Positions 10,209 to 19,976 of a DNA stretch of 64,000 bases are shown piece after piece. Position numbers and translations under genes: made by a program. The stretch lies in assembly GCA_038961845.1 (NCBI GenBank), contig CP152408.1, positions 1,674,001 through 1,738,000 of the forward strand, written 5' to 3'. Position 1 is the first letter of the stretch. Each line of letters begins with the position of its first letter. The notes beneath the pieces are model-generated. The model saw only the letters and a program-made list of their open reading frames with translations. It searched no databases and had not been told where the DNA came from. The DNA comes from Xylophilus sp. GW821-FHT01B05 (GTDB taxonomy: Bacteria > Pseudomonadota > Gammaproteobacteria > Burkholderiales > Burkholderiaceae_C).

Positions 10209-11453
10209 TTGAAGGCCATCCAGAAATCCGCCAAGCTTGCCAACGTTCTCTATGACATCCGCGGTCCCATCATGGACCGCGCGAAACAGATGGAGGAAGA
10301 AGGCCAGAAGATCATCAAGCTCAACATCGGCAACCTTGCGGTGTTCGGTTTTGATGCGCCCGAGGAAGTCCAGCAGGACATGATTCGCAACCTGCCGAAT
10401 TCGGCGGGTTACTCGGACAGCAAGGGCATTTTTGCGGCGCGCAAGGCGGTGATGCACTACACCCAGGAGCAGGGCATCAAGGGCGTGACGCTGGATGACA
10501 TCTACCTGGGCAATGGCGCCTCGGAGTTGATCGCGATGTCGACCAACGCGCTGCTCAACGATGGCGACGAGCTGCTGCTGCCGGCGCCCGATTACCCGCT
10601 GTGGACCGCGGCGACAAGCCTGTCGGGCGGGGCGCCGGTGCACTACCGCTGCGACGAAGCCAACGGCTGGATGCCTGACCTGGACGACATCCGCGCCAAG
10701 ATCACGCCGCGCACCAAGGGCATCGTGGTGATCAACCCGAACAACCCGACCGGCGCGCTGTACTCCGATGCCTTGCTGAAGAGCATCGTCGAGATCGCGC
10801 GCCAGCACGGCCTGGTGATTTTTGCGGACGAGGTCTACGACAAGGTGCTGTTCGACGACGTCAAGCACACGGCGATTGCCAGCTTGTCGGAAGACGTGCT
10901 GACGCTGACCTTCAATTCGCTGTCCAAGAGCTATCGCTCTTGTGGTTACCGCGCCGGCTGGCTGGTGCTGTCGGGCGACAAGCGTGCTGCGCAGGATTAC
11001 ATCGAGGGCTTGAACATGCTCTCGAACATGCGCTTGTGCGCCAACGTGCCGGGGCAGTGGGCGATCCAGACTGCGCTGGGCGGCTACCAGAGCATCAACG
11101 ACCTGGTGGGCCCGGGCGGGCGCCTGCGCCGCCAGCGCGACCTGGCCTATGAGCTGATCACCGCCATCCCCGGCGTGACATGCGTCAAGCCGCAGGCCGC
11201 GCTCTATATGTTCCCGCGGCTTGATCCGGCGGTGTATCCCATCGCTGACGACCGGCAGTTCTTCCTGGAACTGCTGCAAGAGACGCGGGTGATGCTGGTG
11301 CAGGGCACGGGCTTCAACTGGCCGACGACGGATCACTTCCGCATCGTCTTCCTGCCGCACGAGGATGATCTGCGCGAGGCCATTGGCCGTATTGCGCGCT
11401 TCCTTGAGAGCTATCGCAAGCGAGCCTCCAAGGCGAGCTCTAGTGCAGACTGA
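10209..11453 (+). CDS. alaA: Pyruvate-glutamate aminotransferase AlaA type, TTG start
   Basis: PLP-dependent class I aminotransferase making alanine from pyruvate and glutamate. It follows E. coli AlaA nearly block by block: KSAKLANVLYDIRGP, KLNIGNLAVFGFDAP, LPAPDYPLWTAATSLSGG, INPNNPTGALYS, and the PLP lysine in NSLSKSYRSCGYR. I use TTG 10209, which has GGAGGG just upstream and reads (M)KAIQKSAKL; another TTG at 10188 lacks a ribosome-binding site. About 414 residues with a short basic tail. It precedes hom by 87 bp, so alanine and threonine biosynthesis genes may be transcribed together. Confidence 0.93.
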   Translation: MKAIQKSAKLANVLYDIRGPIMDRAKQMEEEGQKIIKLNIGNLAVFGFDAPEEVQQDMIRNLPNSAGYSDSKGIFAARKAVMHYTQEQGIKGVTLDDIYLGNGASELIAMSTNALLNDGDELLLPAPDYPLWTAATSLSGGAPVHYRCDEANGWMPDLDDIRAKITPRTKGIVVINPNNPTGALYSDALLKSIVEIARQHGLVIFADEVYDKVLFDDVKHTAIASLSEDVLTLTFNSLSKSYRSCGYRAGWLVLSGDKRAAQDYIEGLNMLSNMRLCANVPGQWAIQTALGGYQSINDLVGPGGRLRRQRDLAYELITAIPGVTCVKPQAALYMFPRLDPAVYPIADDRQFFLELLQETRVMLVQGTGFNWPTTDHFRIVFLPHEDDLREAIGRIARFLESYRKRASKASSSAD

Positions 11454-11490
11454 CTTGTACCCAAGTCATGTCGTAACTAAAACGTAGCGC

Positions 11491-11515
11491 CTAGTCCAGG
11501 CGCCGCCTGGGCTAG
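11491..11515 (+). terminator. Hairpin between alaA and hom
   Basis: CTAGTCCAGGC / GCCTGGGCTAG, an 11-bp stem (one T-G pair) with a GCC loop. No U-tract follows, so it may be an attenuator, a processing site or one of the family-typical intergenic hairpins rather than a true terminator. Confidence 0.45.
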
Positions 11516-11540
11516 AGCCCATTTTGTTCCAAAAGTTGAT

Positions 11541-12859
<1,319 letters not shown>

Positions 12860-12863
<4 letters not shown>

Positions 12864-12896
12864 TACTTCTCGGGGTAATACAATGGAAGGTATTAC
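12860..12896 (+). promoter_or_regulatory. Three-fold GTAATAC operator in front of vapBC
   Basis: GTAATAC occurs at 12860-12866 and 12875-12881, and its exact inverse GTATTAC at 12890-12896. Successive starts are 15 bp apart. The second and third form a perfect inverted repeat with an 8-base spacer, ending 15 bases before the vapB ATG. The first contains the hom TAA stop. AbrB-type antitoxins usually autoregulate through such repeats. Confidence 0.7.
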
Positions 12897-12911
12897 TTTT
12901 GGAGTGCTTCC

Positions 12912-13154
12912 ATGAGCTATGCCCTGACGGTGAAGAGCCAGGTCACGGTGCCCAAAGCCATTCGCCAGCATCTGCGTGTGCAGCCGGGGCAGTCGGTGGA
13001 CTATGAGCCGCTGCCGGATGGCAGCGTGCGCATGTTTGCGGTACGCCAGCCCGATGGCGAGGACCCTTTTCTCAAGTGGCGCGGCACCGGTGTGTCGGGC
13101 ATGACGGCCGACGAAATCATGCGCGAGACGCGCGGCGACGACTGGAATCGATGA
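12912..13154 (+). CDS. AbrB/SpoVT-type antitoxin (VapB-like)
   Basis: 80-residue DNA-binding antitoxin. The N-terminal swapped-hairpin AbrB domain reads MSYALTVKSQVTVPKAIRQH, with the family motif QVTVPKAIR and an acidic C-terminal half that would wrap the toxin (SGMTADEIMRETRGDDW). The preceding GGAGTGCTTCC contains the ribosome-binding site. It overlaps the PIN toxin gene by 4 bp (ATGA at 13151-13154), so the two are translationally coupled. The operator at 12860-12896 suggests autoregulation. Confidence 0.9.
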   Translation: MSYALTVKSQVTVPKAIRQHLRVQPGQSVDYEPLPDGSVRMFAVRQPDGEDPFLKWRGTGVSGMTADEIMRETRGDDWNR

Positions 13155-13558
13155 TCCTGATCGACTCCAACGTGCTGATCGACCTGATCGAAGACAAAGG
13201 CGAATGGGCGGACTGGAGCGCTCAGGCGCTGGGGCTTGCGCGCCAGCGCGATGGGCTGGCCATCAACGCCATCGTGTATGCCGAAATCGCCCGTACCTTT
13301 GCCGGCCAGTCTGAGCTGGATGCGTTCCTGGCGGATGTGTCCATCGACGTACGGCCGGTGCCCTTGGGCGCGGCATTTGCCGCGTCGCGCGCCCACCAGG
13401 CCTACCGGGCGGCGGGCGGCGCGCGCAGTGCTACCTTGCCCGACTTTTTCATTGGTGCCCATGCCCTGGCCGAAGGCTGGACACTGCTTACGCGCGACGC
13501 GACACGTGTCCGCACCTACTTCCCCGGGGTGGCCCTGATCTGCCCCGACGCTTCCTGA
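13151..13558 (+). CDS. PIN-domain toxin (VapC-like ribonuclease)
   Basis: 135-residue PIN domain starting MILIDSNVLIDLIEDKGEW. The acidic metal-binding set is present: D5, the Glu in YAEIARTF, the Asp in LPDFFIGAHA and the late LLTRDATRVRTYFP. VapC toxins cleave tRNA or rRNA; the target cannot be read from sequence. It starts inside the antitoxin stop codon and ends 5 bp before thrC, so the module is fully embedded in the hom-thrC transcription unit. Confidence 0.9.
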   Translation: MILIDSNVLIDLIEDKGEWADWSAQALGLARQRDGLAINAIVYAEIARTFAGQSELDAFLADVSIDVRPVPLGAAFAASRAHQAYRAAGGARSATLPDFFIGAHALAEGWTLLTRDATRVRTYFPGVALICPDAS

Positions 13559-13563
13559 CCGCC

Positions 13564-14991
13564 ATGCAATACCTCTCCACCCGCGGCCACCCCGACCGCA
13601 AGCGTTTTTGTGAAATCCTGCTGGAGGGCCTGGCGCCTGATGGCGGGCTGTACCTGCCGGAGGCCTATCCGCAGGTGGATGCGGCCACGCTGGCCAAGTG
13701 GCGCGGCATTTATGACGGCCAGGGCTATGCGGCGTTGGCCTTCGAGATTCTGTCGCTCTACATCGACGACATTCCGGCCGCTGACCTGACGGCGATCTGC
13801 GACAAGACCTATACGGCGGCGGTGTTCGGCTCGAAAGAGATCGTGCCGCTGCGCGAGCTGGAAGACGGCTTCTATCTGGAGGCCCTGTCCAACGGCCCGA
13901 CGCTGGCCTTCAAGGACATGGCCATGCAGCTGCTGGGCAACCTGTTCGAGTACGAACTGGGCCGCCGCGGCGAGGAGCTGAACATCCTCGGCGCCACCAG
14001 CGGCGACACCGGCAGCGCGGCCGAGCACGCCATGAAGGGCAAGCAGGGCGTGCGCGTGTTCATGACCAGCCCGAACGGCCGCATGAGCCCGTTCCAGCAG
14101 GCGCAGATGTTTGGCCTGCAGGACGCCAACATCCACAACATCGCCATCGAAGGCGTGTTTGATGACTGCCAGGACATCGTCAAGGCGGTGTCGCATGACG
14201 CGGAGTTCAAGCGCAAGTACAAGATCGGCACGGTCAACTCGATCAACTGGGCGCGGTTGCTGGCGCAGGTTGTTTACTACTTCGCAGGCTATTTCCAGGC
14301 TACGCGTAGCGACGAGCAGAAGGTGAGCTTCGCCGTGCCCAGCGGCAACTTCGGCAACGTCTGCGCCGGCCATGTGGCGCGCATGATGGGCCTGCCGATC
14401 GAGCGCCTGGTGGTGGCCACCAACGAGAACGATGTGCTCGACGAGTTCTTCCGCACCGGTGTCTACCGCGTGCGCAGCAGCGCCGATACGCACGAGACCT
14501 CGAGCCCGTCGATGGACATCAGCAAGGCCAGCAACTTCGAGCGCTTTGTGTTCGACCTGCTGGGCCGCGATGGTGCAGCGCTCAAGCGCTTGTTTGCCGA
14601 CGACCTGGGCAGCAGCGGCAAGTTCGAGCTGCATGCGCATGCCGCCTTTGCGGATGCTGCCGGCAAGTACGGTTTTGTCAGCGGCCGCAGCACGCATGCC
14701 GACCGCCTGGACACCATCCGCGATACCTGGAAGCGCTTTGGCACCATGATCGACACCCACACCGCCGACGGCGTGAAGGTGGCGCGTGAGTACCTGCAGC
14801 CCGGCGTGCCCATGGTGGTGCTGGAGACGGCGCTGCCGATCAAGTTTGCCGCCACCATCGTCGAAGCCCTGGGCTGCGAGCCGGACCGGCCCAAGCAGTT
14901 CGAAGGCATCGAATCCCTGCCCAAGCGGGTGACGGTGCTGCCGGCGGATGCGGCCATCGTCAAACAATACATCGTGCAGCACTGCGATTGA
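13564..14991 (+). CDS. thrC: Threonine synthase
   Basis: PLP enzyme converting O-phosphohomoserine to threonine, last step of the pathway. 475 residues, starting MQYLSTRGHPDRKRF. The PLP lysine is in PTLAFKDMAMQ (about residue 116); the phosphate-binding loop is ATSGDTGSAAEHA; SPNGRMSPFQQAQM and VNSINWARLLAQ are family motifs. It starts only 5 bp after the vapC stop, with no obvious promoter of its own, and overlaps nothing downstream: mobB starts 4 bp later. Confidence 0.97.
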   Translation: MQYLSTRGHPDRKRFCEILLEGLAPDGGLYLPEAYPQVDAATLAKWRGIYDGQGYAALAFEILSLYIDDIPAADLTAICDKTYTAAVFGSKEIVPLRELEDGFYLEALSNGPTLAFKDMAMQLLGNLFEYELGRRGEELNILGATSGDTGSAAEHAMKGKQGVRVFMTSPNGRMSPFQQAQMFGLQDANIHNIAIEGVFDDCQDIVKAVSHDAEFKRKYKIGTVNSINWARLLAQVVYYFAGYFQATRSDEQKVSFAVPSGNFGNVCAGHVARMMGLPIERLVVATNENDVLDEFFRTGVYRVRSSADTHETSSPSMDISKASNFERFVFDLLGRDGAALKRLFADDLGSSGKFELHAHAAFADAAGKYGFVSGRSTHADRLDTIRDTWKRFGTMIDTHTADGVKVAREYLQPGVPMVVLETALPIKFAATIVEALGCEPDRPKQFEGIESLPKRVTVLPADAAIVKQYIVQHCD

Positions 14992-14995
14992 TGGC

Positions 14996-15532
14996 ATGAA
15001 TGTCGTCGGCTTTGCCGGCTATTCCGGCTCGGGCAAGACCACATTGTTGGAGCCCTTGATCGGCTTGCTGGTGGCCGGCGGCGCGCGGGTGGCGGTGCTC
15101 AAGCATGCGCACCACCGCTTCGACATTGACCACGAGGGCAAGGACAGCTGGCGCCACCGCAAGGCCGGCGCCTGCGAGGTGCTGGTGGCCTCTGATGTGC
15201 GGCTGGCACTGATGCGCGAATACCCGGCGCCGCAAGAGCCCGAGGTGCACGCGCTGATCACCGAGATCGACCCGACGGTGGACTGGCTGCTGGTGGAAGG
15301 CTTTCGCGGCAGCGACCTGCCCAAGATAGAGATCTGGCGCGCGCCCACGGCCGACTACGCTGGCCACCCGGCGCGCTACCCGCAGGACCCCGCCGTGCTG
15401 GCGCTTGCCACCGACGCACCCGCCGCGCTGCCCGTGCCCACGGCGCTGCCGCTGCTGGATCTGAACGATGTGCCGGCGATTGCGCGCTGGCTGGTCGAGA
15501 ACGGCGCGCGCTTCAGCTACCAGGCGCCTTAA
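14996..15532 (+). CDS. mobB: Molybdopterin-guanine dinucleotide biosynthesis protein MobB
   Basis: P-loop GTP-binding accessory protein for guanylation of the molybdenum cofactor. I use ATG 14996 (MNVVGFAGYSGSGKTTLL), 4 bp after thrC, giving 178 residues; an in-frame extension into thrC is not conserved. Walker A is residues 8-15 (GYSGSGKT). The MobB motifs HAHHRFDIDHEGKDSWRH and LLVEGFRGSDLPKIE are present. Start of a mobB-moeA-moaD group on the plus strand. Confidence 0.95.
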   Translation: MNVVGFAGYSGSGKTTLLEPLIGLLVAGGARVAVLKHAHHRFDIDHEGKDSWRHRKAGACEVLVASDVRLALMREYPAPQEPEVHALITEIDPTVDWLLVEGFRGSDLPKIEIWRAPTADYAGHPARYPQDPAVLALATDAPAALPVPTALPLLDLNDVPAIARWLVENGARFSYQAP

Positions 15533-15563
15533 AGGGTTGGGCGCTTGGCGTGACAATCGCCAG

Positions 15564-16838
15564 ATGTCCGAACCCATTGCCCCCAACGCCGCGCCGCCGC
15601 TGCTCGACGGCAGCCCGCGCAAGACCCTGACCACGCTCGACGACGCGCTGGCCGAGCTGCTGTCGCATGCCACGCCGCTGGCGGATACCGAGACCGTCTC
15701 CACCTTCGATGCCGACCAGCGCGTGCTGGCCGAAAACCTTGTGTCTGAGCTGCAGGTGCCGCCGCAGGACAACAGCGCCATGGACGGCTACGCCGTGCGC
15801 AGCGCCGACTGCGCAGCGCCTGGTGCCGAGCTGCCGGTATCGCAGCGCATTGCCGCCGGCCAGGCACCGCAGCCGCTGCAGCCGGGCACGGCCGCGCGCA
15901 TCTTCACCGGCGCGCCGATTCCGCCGGGCGCCGATGCCGTGGTGATGCAGGAGCAGTGCACCGCGCTGCCGGCCACCAATGCCGTGCGCATCGGCATCGC
16001 GCCGCAGCCGGGCCTGGCGATCCGCCGTGCGGGCGAAGACGTGACGCGTGGCGCCGTGGTGCTGGCGCGCGGCACGCGCATGGCGCCTGCTGCACTGGGC
16101 CTGGCCGCGAGCATCGGCCGCGCGCAGTTGCAGGTGGCGCGGCGGCCGCGCGTGGCGCTGTTCTCTACCGGCGACGAGCTGGTCATGCCGGGCGATGTGG
16201 CGCCGGCGCAAATGCCGCCGGGCGCCATCTACAACTCGAACCGCTTCTTGCTGCGCGCGCTGCTGCAGCGCGCCGGCTGCGAGGTGAGCGACTTGGGCAT
16301 CGTGCCCGACCAGCTCGACGCCACGGTGCAGACACTGCGCGGCGCGGCCGAGTCGCATGACCTGATCCTGACCAGCGGCGGTGTGTCGGTGGGTGAGGAA
16401 GACCATGTGAAGCCGGCCGTGCAATCGCTGGGCACGCTCACGCTGTGGCAGATGGCGATCAAGCCGGGCAAGCCCTTTGCCTATGGCCGAGTGGGCGCCG
16501 CGCACTTCATCGGCTTGCCGGGCAACCCGGTGTCGAGCTTTGTCACCTTCCTGATGCTGGTGCGGCCCTTTCTGCTCAAGCTGCAGGGCGCCACGCAAGT
16601 CGCGCCCGCGCCGCTGCAACTGCCCGCGCACTTCAGCTGGGGCAAGGCCGAGCGCCGGCGTGAATTCTTGCGCGTGGCGCGCAATGCCCAGGGCGGCCTG
16701 GAGCTGTTCGGGCACCAGGGCTCGGGCGTGCTGACCTCCATGGTCTGGGGCGATGGCCTGGTCGACAACCCGGCGGGCACGGCCATCGCGCATGGCGATC
16801 TGGTGCAGTTCCTGCCCTTCGCGGAGTTGATGGCATGA
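15564..16838 (+). CDS. moeA: Molybdopterin molybdenumtransferase MoeA
   Basis: Inserts molybdate into adenylylated molybdopterin. I use ATG 15564 (MSEPIAPNAAPPLL), giving 424 residues. Visible motifs: DNSAMDGYAVR, RIFTGAPIPPGADAVV, the central MoaB/MogA-like domain with FSTGDELV and LTSGGVSVGEEDHV, and GLPGNPVSSFVTF. The C-terminal domain follows to residue 424. It overlaps moaD by 4 bp (ATGA), so both are translationally coupled. Confidence 0.97.
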   Translation: MSEPIAPNAAPPLLDGSPRKTLTTLDDALAELLSHATPLADTETVSTFDADQRVLAENLVSELQVPPQDNSAMDGYAVRSADCAAPGAELPVSQRIAAGQAPQPLQPGTAARIFTGAPIPPGADAVVMQEQCTALPATNAVRIGIAPQPGLAIRRAGEDVTRGAVVLARGTRMAPAALGLAASIGRAQLQVARRPRVALFSTGDELVMPGDVAPAQMPPGAIYNSNRFLLRALLQRAGCEVSDLGIVPDQLDATVQTLRGAAESHDLILTSGGVSVGEEDHVKPAVQSLGTLTLWQMAIKPGKPFAYGRVGAAHFIGLPGNPVSSFVTFLMLVRPFLLKLQGATQVAPAPLQLPAHFSWGKAERRREFLRVARNAQGGLELFGHQGSGVLTSMVWGDGLVDNPAGTAIAHGDLVQFLPFAELMA

Positions 16839-17089
16839 AGACGCTCAGCGTGCGCTATTTCGCCTCGGTGCGCGAGGCCGTGGGCACGGGCCAGGAGACG
16901 CTGCGCACCGACGCCGCCACGGCCGGCGCCCTGCGCGACGAGCTGATCGCCCGCGGCGGCGCCTGGGCCGAGAGCCTGGCGCGCAGCCGCGCGGTGCGCG
17001 TGGCCGTGGCCCAGGTGCTGTGCAGCGAAGCCACCGCGCTGGAAGACGGCGCGGAAGTGGCTTTCTTCCCGCCCGTGACGGGCGGGTGA
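16835..17089 (+). CDS. moaD: Molybdopterin synthase small subunit MoaD
   Basis: Ubiquitin-like sulfur carrier of molybdopterin synthase, 84 residues. The C-terminus FFPPVTGG has the double glycine that becomes the thiocarboxylate. It starts within the moeA stop codon. Its partner moaE, which normally follows directly, lies 10 kb away at 27017, beyond an accessory segment that begins just after the moaD stop. Confidence 0.96.
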   Translation: MKTLSVRYFASVREAVGTGQETLRTDAATAGALRDELIARGGAWAESLARSRAVRVAVAQVLCSEATALEDGAEVAFFPPVTGG

Positions 17090-17104
17090 GGGCGCTTCTT
17101 TATT

Positions 17105-17186
17105 GATAGCTGGTAGCCGGCGTGTATCGTACACTTTAGGTATAAAAGTACCTGAAATGCAGGAGATACCTGGGCTACCTGCTATC
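17105..17186. repeat. Nested inverted repeat at the moaD / dapA-like junction
   Basis: The arms GATAGCTGGTAGCC (17105-17118) and GGCTACCTGCTATC (17173-17186) pair with one mismatch. Inside lie two smaller palindromes, GTGTA-TCG-TACAC and AGGTA-TAAAAG-TACCT. The outer arms share the GATAGCT/AGCTATC core with hairpins at 6.6, 30.6 and 42.9 kb. It lies between two convergent genes, so a bidirectional terminator role is possible. Confidence 0.7.
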
Positions 17187-17189
17187 TAT

Positions 17190-18071
17190 TTATTCCCAAG
17201 GGGCTGCCGCCAGCCGCTGCGCCAGCCCGGCCGAGGCTTGCTGCATCGGCGCCCGCAGCTCGTTGCGCAGCAGGCCGTGCCGGGCCAGCAAGGCCTTGAT
17301 CGGCGCCGGGTTGGGTTCGGCGAACAGCAGCTCCATCCACGGCAGCAGCTCGTGCCACAGCCGCCGCGCTGCCTCCAGGCGCTGCGCTGCCAGCAGTTGC
17401 AGCAGTTCGACGAAACGCCCGGTCTGCCAGTGCGCGCTGGCCGCGATCGCGCCCGCGCCGCCCAGCGCCACCGTGCCGAAGATCTGCGCGTCCTCGCCGG
17501 CCAGCACCTGCAGCCGGCCATCGGCGATCAGGGCCGCCGTCTTCAGCGGGTCGCCACCGCAGTCCTTCACGGCGCGGATGTTGGCGTGTGCGGCCAGCGC
17601 CAGCAGGGTCTCGCGCGTCAGCGTGGCGCCGGTGCGGTAGGGAATGTCGTAGACGATCACGGGCACCGGGCTGGCGTCGGCCAGGCTGCGAAACCAGTGC
17701 AGCAGGCCCTCTTGCGCCGGCCGTATGTAGCTGGGCGCGGGCAGCAGCAGGCCGGCCAGCGGCCGGTTGGTGATGGTGCTGATCCAGTCCCGCATCTGGC
17801 CCAGGTGGTAGCCGCTGGCGCCCATCACCACCGGCAGGCCGGCGGCGGCGTCAAGCACCGTGTCCAGCACCGCGAGCTGCTCATGCTCGTCGAGCGCCGC
17901 GGCTTCTGCCGTCGAGCCGCAGGCCACAAACCCGGCAATGCCGGTGGGCTTCAGGCGCTGCACCAGCGCGCGCAGCGCGGCATGGTCCACCGCGCCATTG
18001 GCGAAGGGCGTGACAAGGGGAATCCACAGGCCGGCAAAGCCGGTGGCGGGGGAGGCAAGAGAAGTAGGCAC
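17190..18071 (-). CDS. DapA/N-acetylneuraminate lyase superfamily protein, GTG start
   Basis: Class I aldolase/dehydratase of the dihydrodipicolinate synthase family, 293 residues. The Schiff-base lysine is K169 in AVKDCGGD and the conserved tyrosine Y141 in VYDIPYRTG; the carboxylate-binding loop is CGSTAEAAAL instead of the usual GTTGE. I use GTG 18071, which has AAAGGA eight bases upstream; a TTG at 18107 is the alternative. Whether it is the lysine-pathway enzyme or a catabolic relative cannot be told; the position in an accessory segment and the altered loop favour a paralogue. Confidence 0.82.
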   Translation of the reverse strand: MPTSLASPATGFAGLWIPLVTPFANGAVDHAALRALVQRLKPTGIAGFVACGSTAEAAALDEHEQLAVLDTVLDAAAGLPVVMGASGYHLGQMRDWISTITNRPLAGLLLPAPSYIRPAQEGLLHWFRSLADASPVPVIVYDIPYRTGATLTRETLLALAAHANIRAVKDCGGDPLKTAALIADGRLQVLAGEDAQIFGTVALGGAGAIAASAHWQTGRFVELLQLLAAQRLEAARRLWHELLPWMELLFAEPNPAPIKALLARHGLLRNELRAPMQQASAGLAQRLAAAPWE

Positions 18072-18421
18072 GCTGTCATCCTTTGCAAGGAAACGACCGA
18101 GGGACAACCGCCATCGGATGCGCGCGTACGAAAAGCCCAGAGGGAAAGAAGAAGGGGAGAAAGGGCGGTTCCATCGCTCATCCGAGGACGGAACCGCAGC
18201 TCCGGTCAGATGAGCTTTGGTTTTTTCGCTTTGCCCGCGCCACGCACGCCAGCAGCCGCGCGCGGGGCGGCGGTGCGAAGGGGGTGTGGGTGGCGAGGCA
18301 TCGGCGGGATTCTAGGGCCTGTGCGTGTTTTTCATGAGCCCATGCACATCGTCCGGATTCATTCGCCATGAAGAAAAAAGCCGCTATGGTCGTGTTCCAT
18401 TCTTGAGAAAGAGGTGTGGCC
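18072..18421. other. Divergent intergenic region with one inverted repeat
   Basis: 350 bp without a convincing gene, between two divergent starts. The only structure I see is GCGGTTCC (18165-18172) paired with GGAACCGC (18190-18197) across 17 bases, in a position suitable for an operator or a leader hairpin of the dapA-like gene. An AAGAGG ribosome-binding site for the plus-strand gene lies at its end. Confidence 0.5.
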
Positions 18422-19609
18422 ATGCTTGCTGGAGCGCTTGAACGGGGCAGTTCTCATGGGAAGGCGAGGGCGATGCGCATGGCCCTTGTGGCAGGCATCG
18501 CGGGCCTGCTTTCCTGCGCGCATGCACATGCCATGGAGCCAAGCATTTCGGAGGTGGCGAAATCCATCGTTGATTCGGCACCGCCAAAGAGCAGGTACTT
18601 CCACGTCTCCGTGGGCTTGAAGGTGAAGAACTCCATCGCTGATCTGATGGAGGCCAACCGCGCAGGACGCACGCTGGACTTCTCTGCAGGAGAGAACGCC
18701 GTGCTGGACTCCATAAAAGGCGAATACCTGGAGGCGGCCGTATGGCGCAGTCGTTTGGGGGGAATGGATATCTACGTCACCCAGGCCGGGCTCGATGGGC
18801 TTCAGCGTAGCCCGGGCGTGCGATCGATCATGCCTGCCCATGACAAGGGGCGTATCTACGATCCCTATGGCGACCTCAGAAGGATCGAGCAGGAGATCCT
18901 GCATGAGGGCGTGGCAAGGGTGAACCTGATTCCCGCGAGCCCGGCCTGGCGGTGGGAACTGGGGCGGGATGGGAACTCCATCTTCTCGGTGCCGGCGGGC
19001 GCCATCCAGGATGCGATCGACGTGAAGCGGCGATTCGTGGACTCCTTGTCGCCTGCTGCTTTGCGGGGCCATGACCTTGCGGGGAATCCGTCGATCGGCG
19101 TTGGCGGGGAGCATGTTTCGCTGGATGCGAGCATCACCATCGAAGGCCTGTACGAGCTGAAGAACAGGGAGGACATCGTGTCCATCCGGCCCATAGACAA
19201 GGCCAACAACAGAGTGGTGTTTTCCAACCCGGTGCTGGTAGTGGATGACGAGGCGCTGGCCACTGCCAGGCGCGAAGGGCCCATTGCGGTGTCCATCAGC
19301 CTTAAGCGGCAGCCGGGCTATACCCCTCGGCATGGAATCCTGAGCGCCGCCGCGCGGCAGTCGCAGGAGGATTCATTGAGAAGAAACTTTGAGGACATCG
19401 CCAGCGCGTTTGGTGAGGACGCAAGGAAATCCGTGGCCTATTACTCTGTTGGAGCAGTGGTCACCGCACAGCTTTCCTATTCCGATCTCTTGCGACTCTA
19501 TGAGCATCCGGACCCGCGCATAGAACAGATCAATATGAATCGAGCGATGGCCACCGTGGGGGGAATGGCGGCGCCCGAGGAGCCAGCGCCCACCGGCGGT
19601 GTTCCGTGA
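18422..19609 (+). CDS. Secreted protein with three tandem I9-like (propeptide inhibitor) folds, function unknown
   Basis: I recognise no full-length family. The 395-residue product has a signal peptide (core ALVAGIAGLLSCAHAHA). The rest shows three similar units. Each has a beta strand, a helix, and a strand-helix-strand ending in the pattern L..L...x.V..I: YVTQAGLDGLQRSPGVRSIM (about 109-128), ITIEGLYELKNREDIVSIRP (about 228-247) and AQLSYSDLLRLYEHPDPRIE (about 339-358). This is the layout of subtilisin propeptide inhibitors (I9), yet no protease follows. A Pro/Gly-rich tail ends the protein. A role as an exported protease inhibitor or chaperone is inference only. ATG 18422 is chosen for its AAGAGG site. 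Confidence 0.72.
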   Translation: MLAGALERGSSHGKARAMRMALVAGIAGLLSCAHAHAMEPSISEVAKSIVDSAPPKSRYFHVSVGLKVKNSIADLMEANRAGRTLDFSAGENAVLDSIKGEYLEAAVWRSRLGGMDIYVTQAGLDGLQRSPGVRSIMPAHDKGRIYDPYGDLRRIEQEILHEGVARVNLIPASPAWRWELGRDGNSIFSVPAGAIQDAIDVKRRFVDSLSPAALRGHDLAGNPSIGVGGEHVSLDASITIEGLYELKNREDIVSIRPIDKANNRVVFSNPVLVVDDEALATARREGPIAVSISLKRQPGYTPRHGILSAAARQSQEDSLRRNFEDIASAFGEDARKSVAYYSVGAVVTAQLSYSDLLRLYEHPDPRIEQINMNRAMATVGGMAAPEEPAPTGGVP

Positions 19610-19657
19610 GCTTTCGCTGAGAGCCCAGGCGAGCCCACGGGAGTCCCCACCGAACCC

Positions 19658-19970
19658 GCACCGCCAGCAGCGCGCACAACCCAAAAGGCACAAAAGGCCG
19701 CGGAGCAGGCCATGCGCAAACATCCGCGGAACTGGCTTTGCCAGGCCGCAGGATGTGCCCCCTTGAGGGGGAAGGCGAAGACGCGCAGCGCGCAGCCTGG
19801 GGGGCTCAATACACAACAACACGCACCGCCAGCAGCGCACACACCCAAAAGGCACATAAGGCCGCGGAGCAGGCCAAGCGCAAACATCCGCAGATCCGGC
19901 TCCGCCGGTCTGCAGGATGTGCCCCCTTGAGGGGGAAGGCGAAGACGCGAAGCGCGCAGCCTGGGGGTGG
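19658..19970. repeat. Two tandem copies of a ~165-bp repeat
   Basis: The block beginning GCACCGCCAGCAGCG at 19658 recurs at 19823, and CAGCCTGGGGG ends both copies (period 164-165 bp). Each copy contains GGATGTGCCCCCTTGAGG with a CCCCCTTGAGGGGG palindrome. The stretch 19610-19976 has no gene I can support. The second copy ends 3 bp before the target duplication of the IS701-family element. Confidence 0.85.
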
Positions 19971-19976
19971 GCCTAA

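Noticed and set aside
18071-18107. TTG start at 18107 for the DapA-family gene
   Set aside because: GTG 18071 has an AAAGGA site at proper distance, and the extra 12 residues of the longer form are not family-like.
19658-19970. CRISPR array
   Set aside because: Only two units of about 165 bp, adjoining without spacers; no cas genes in the window.
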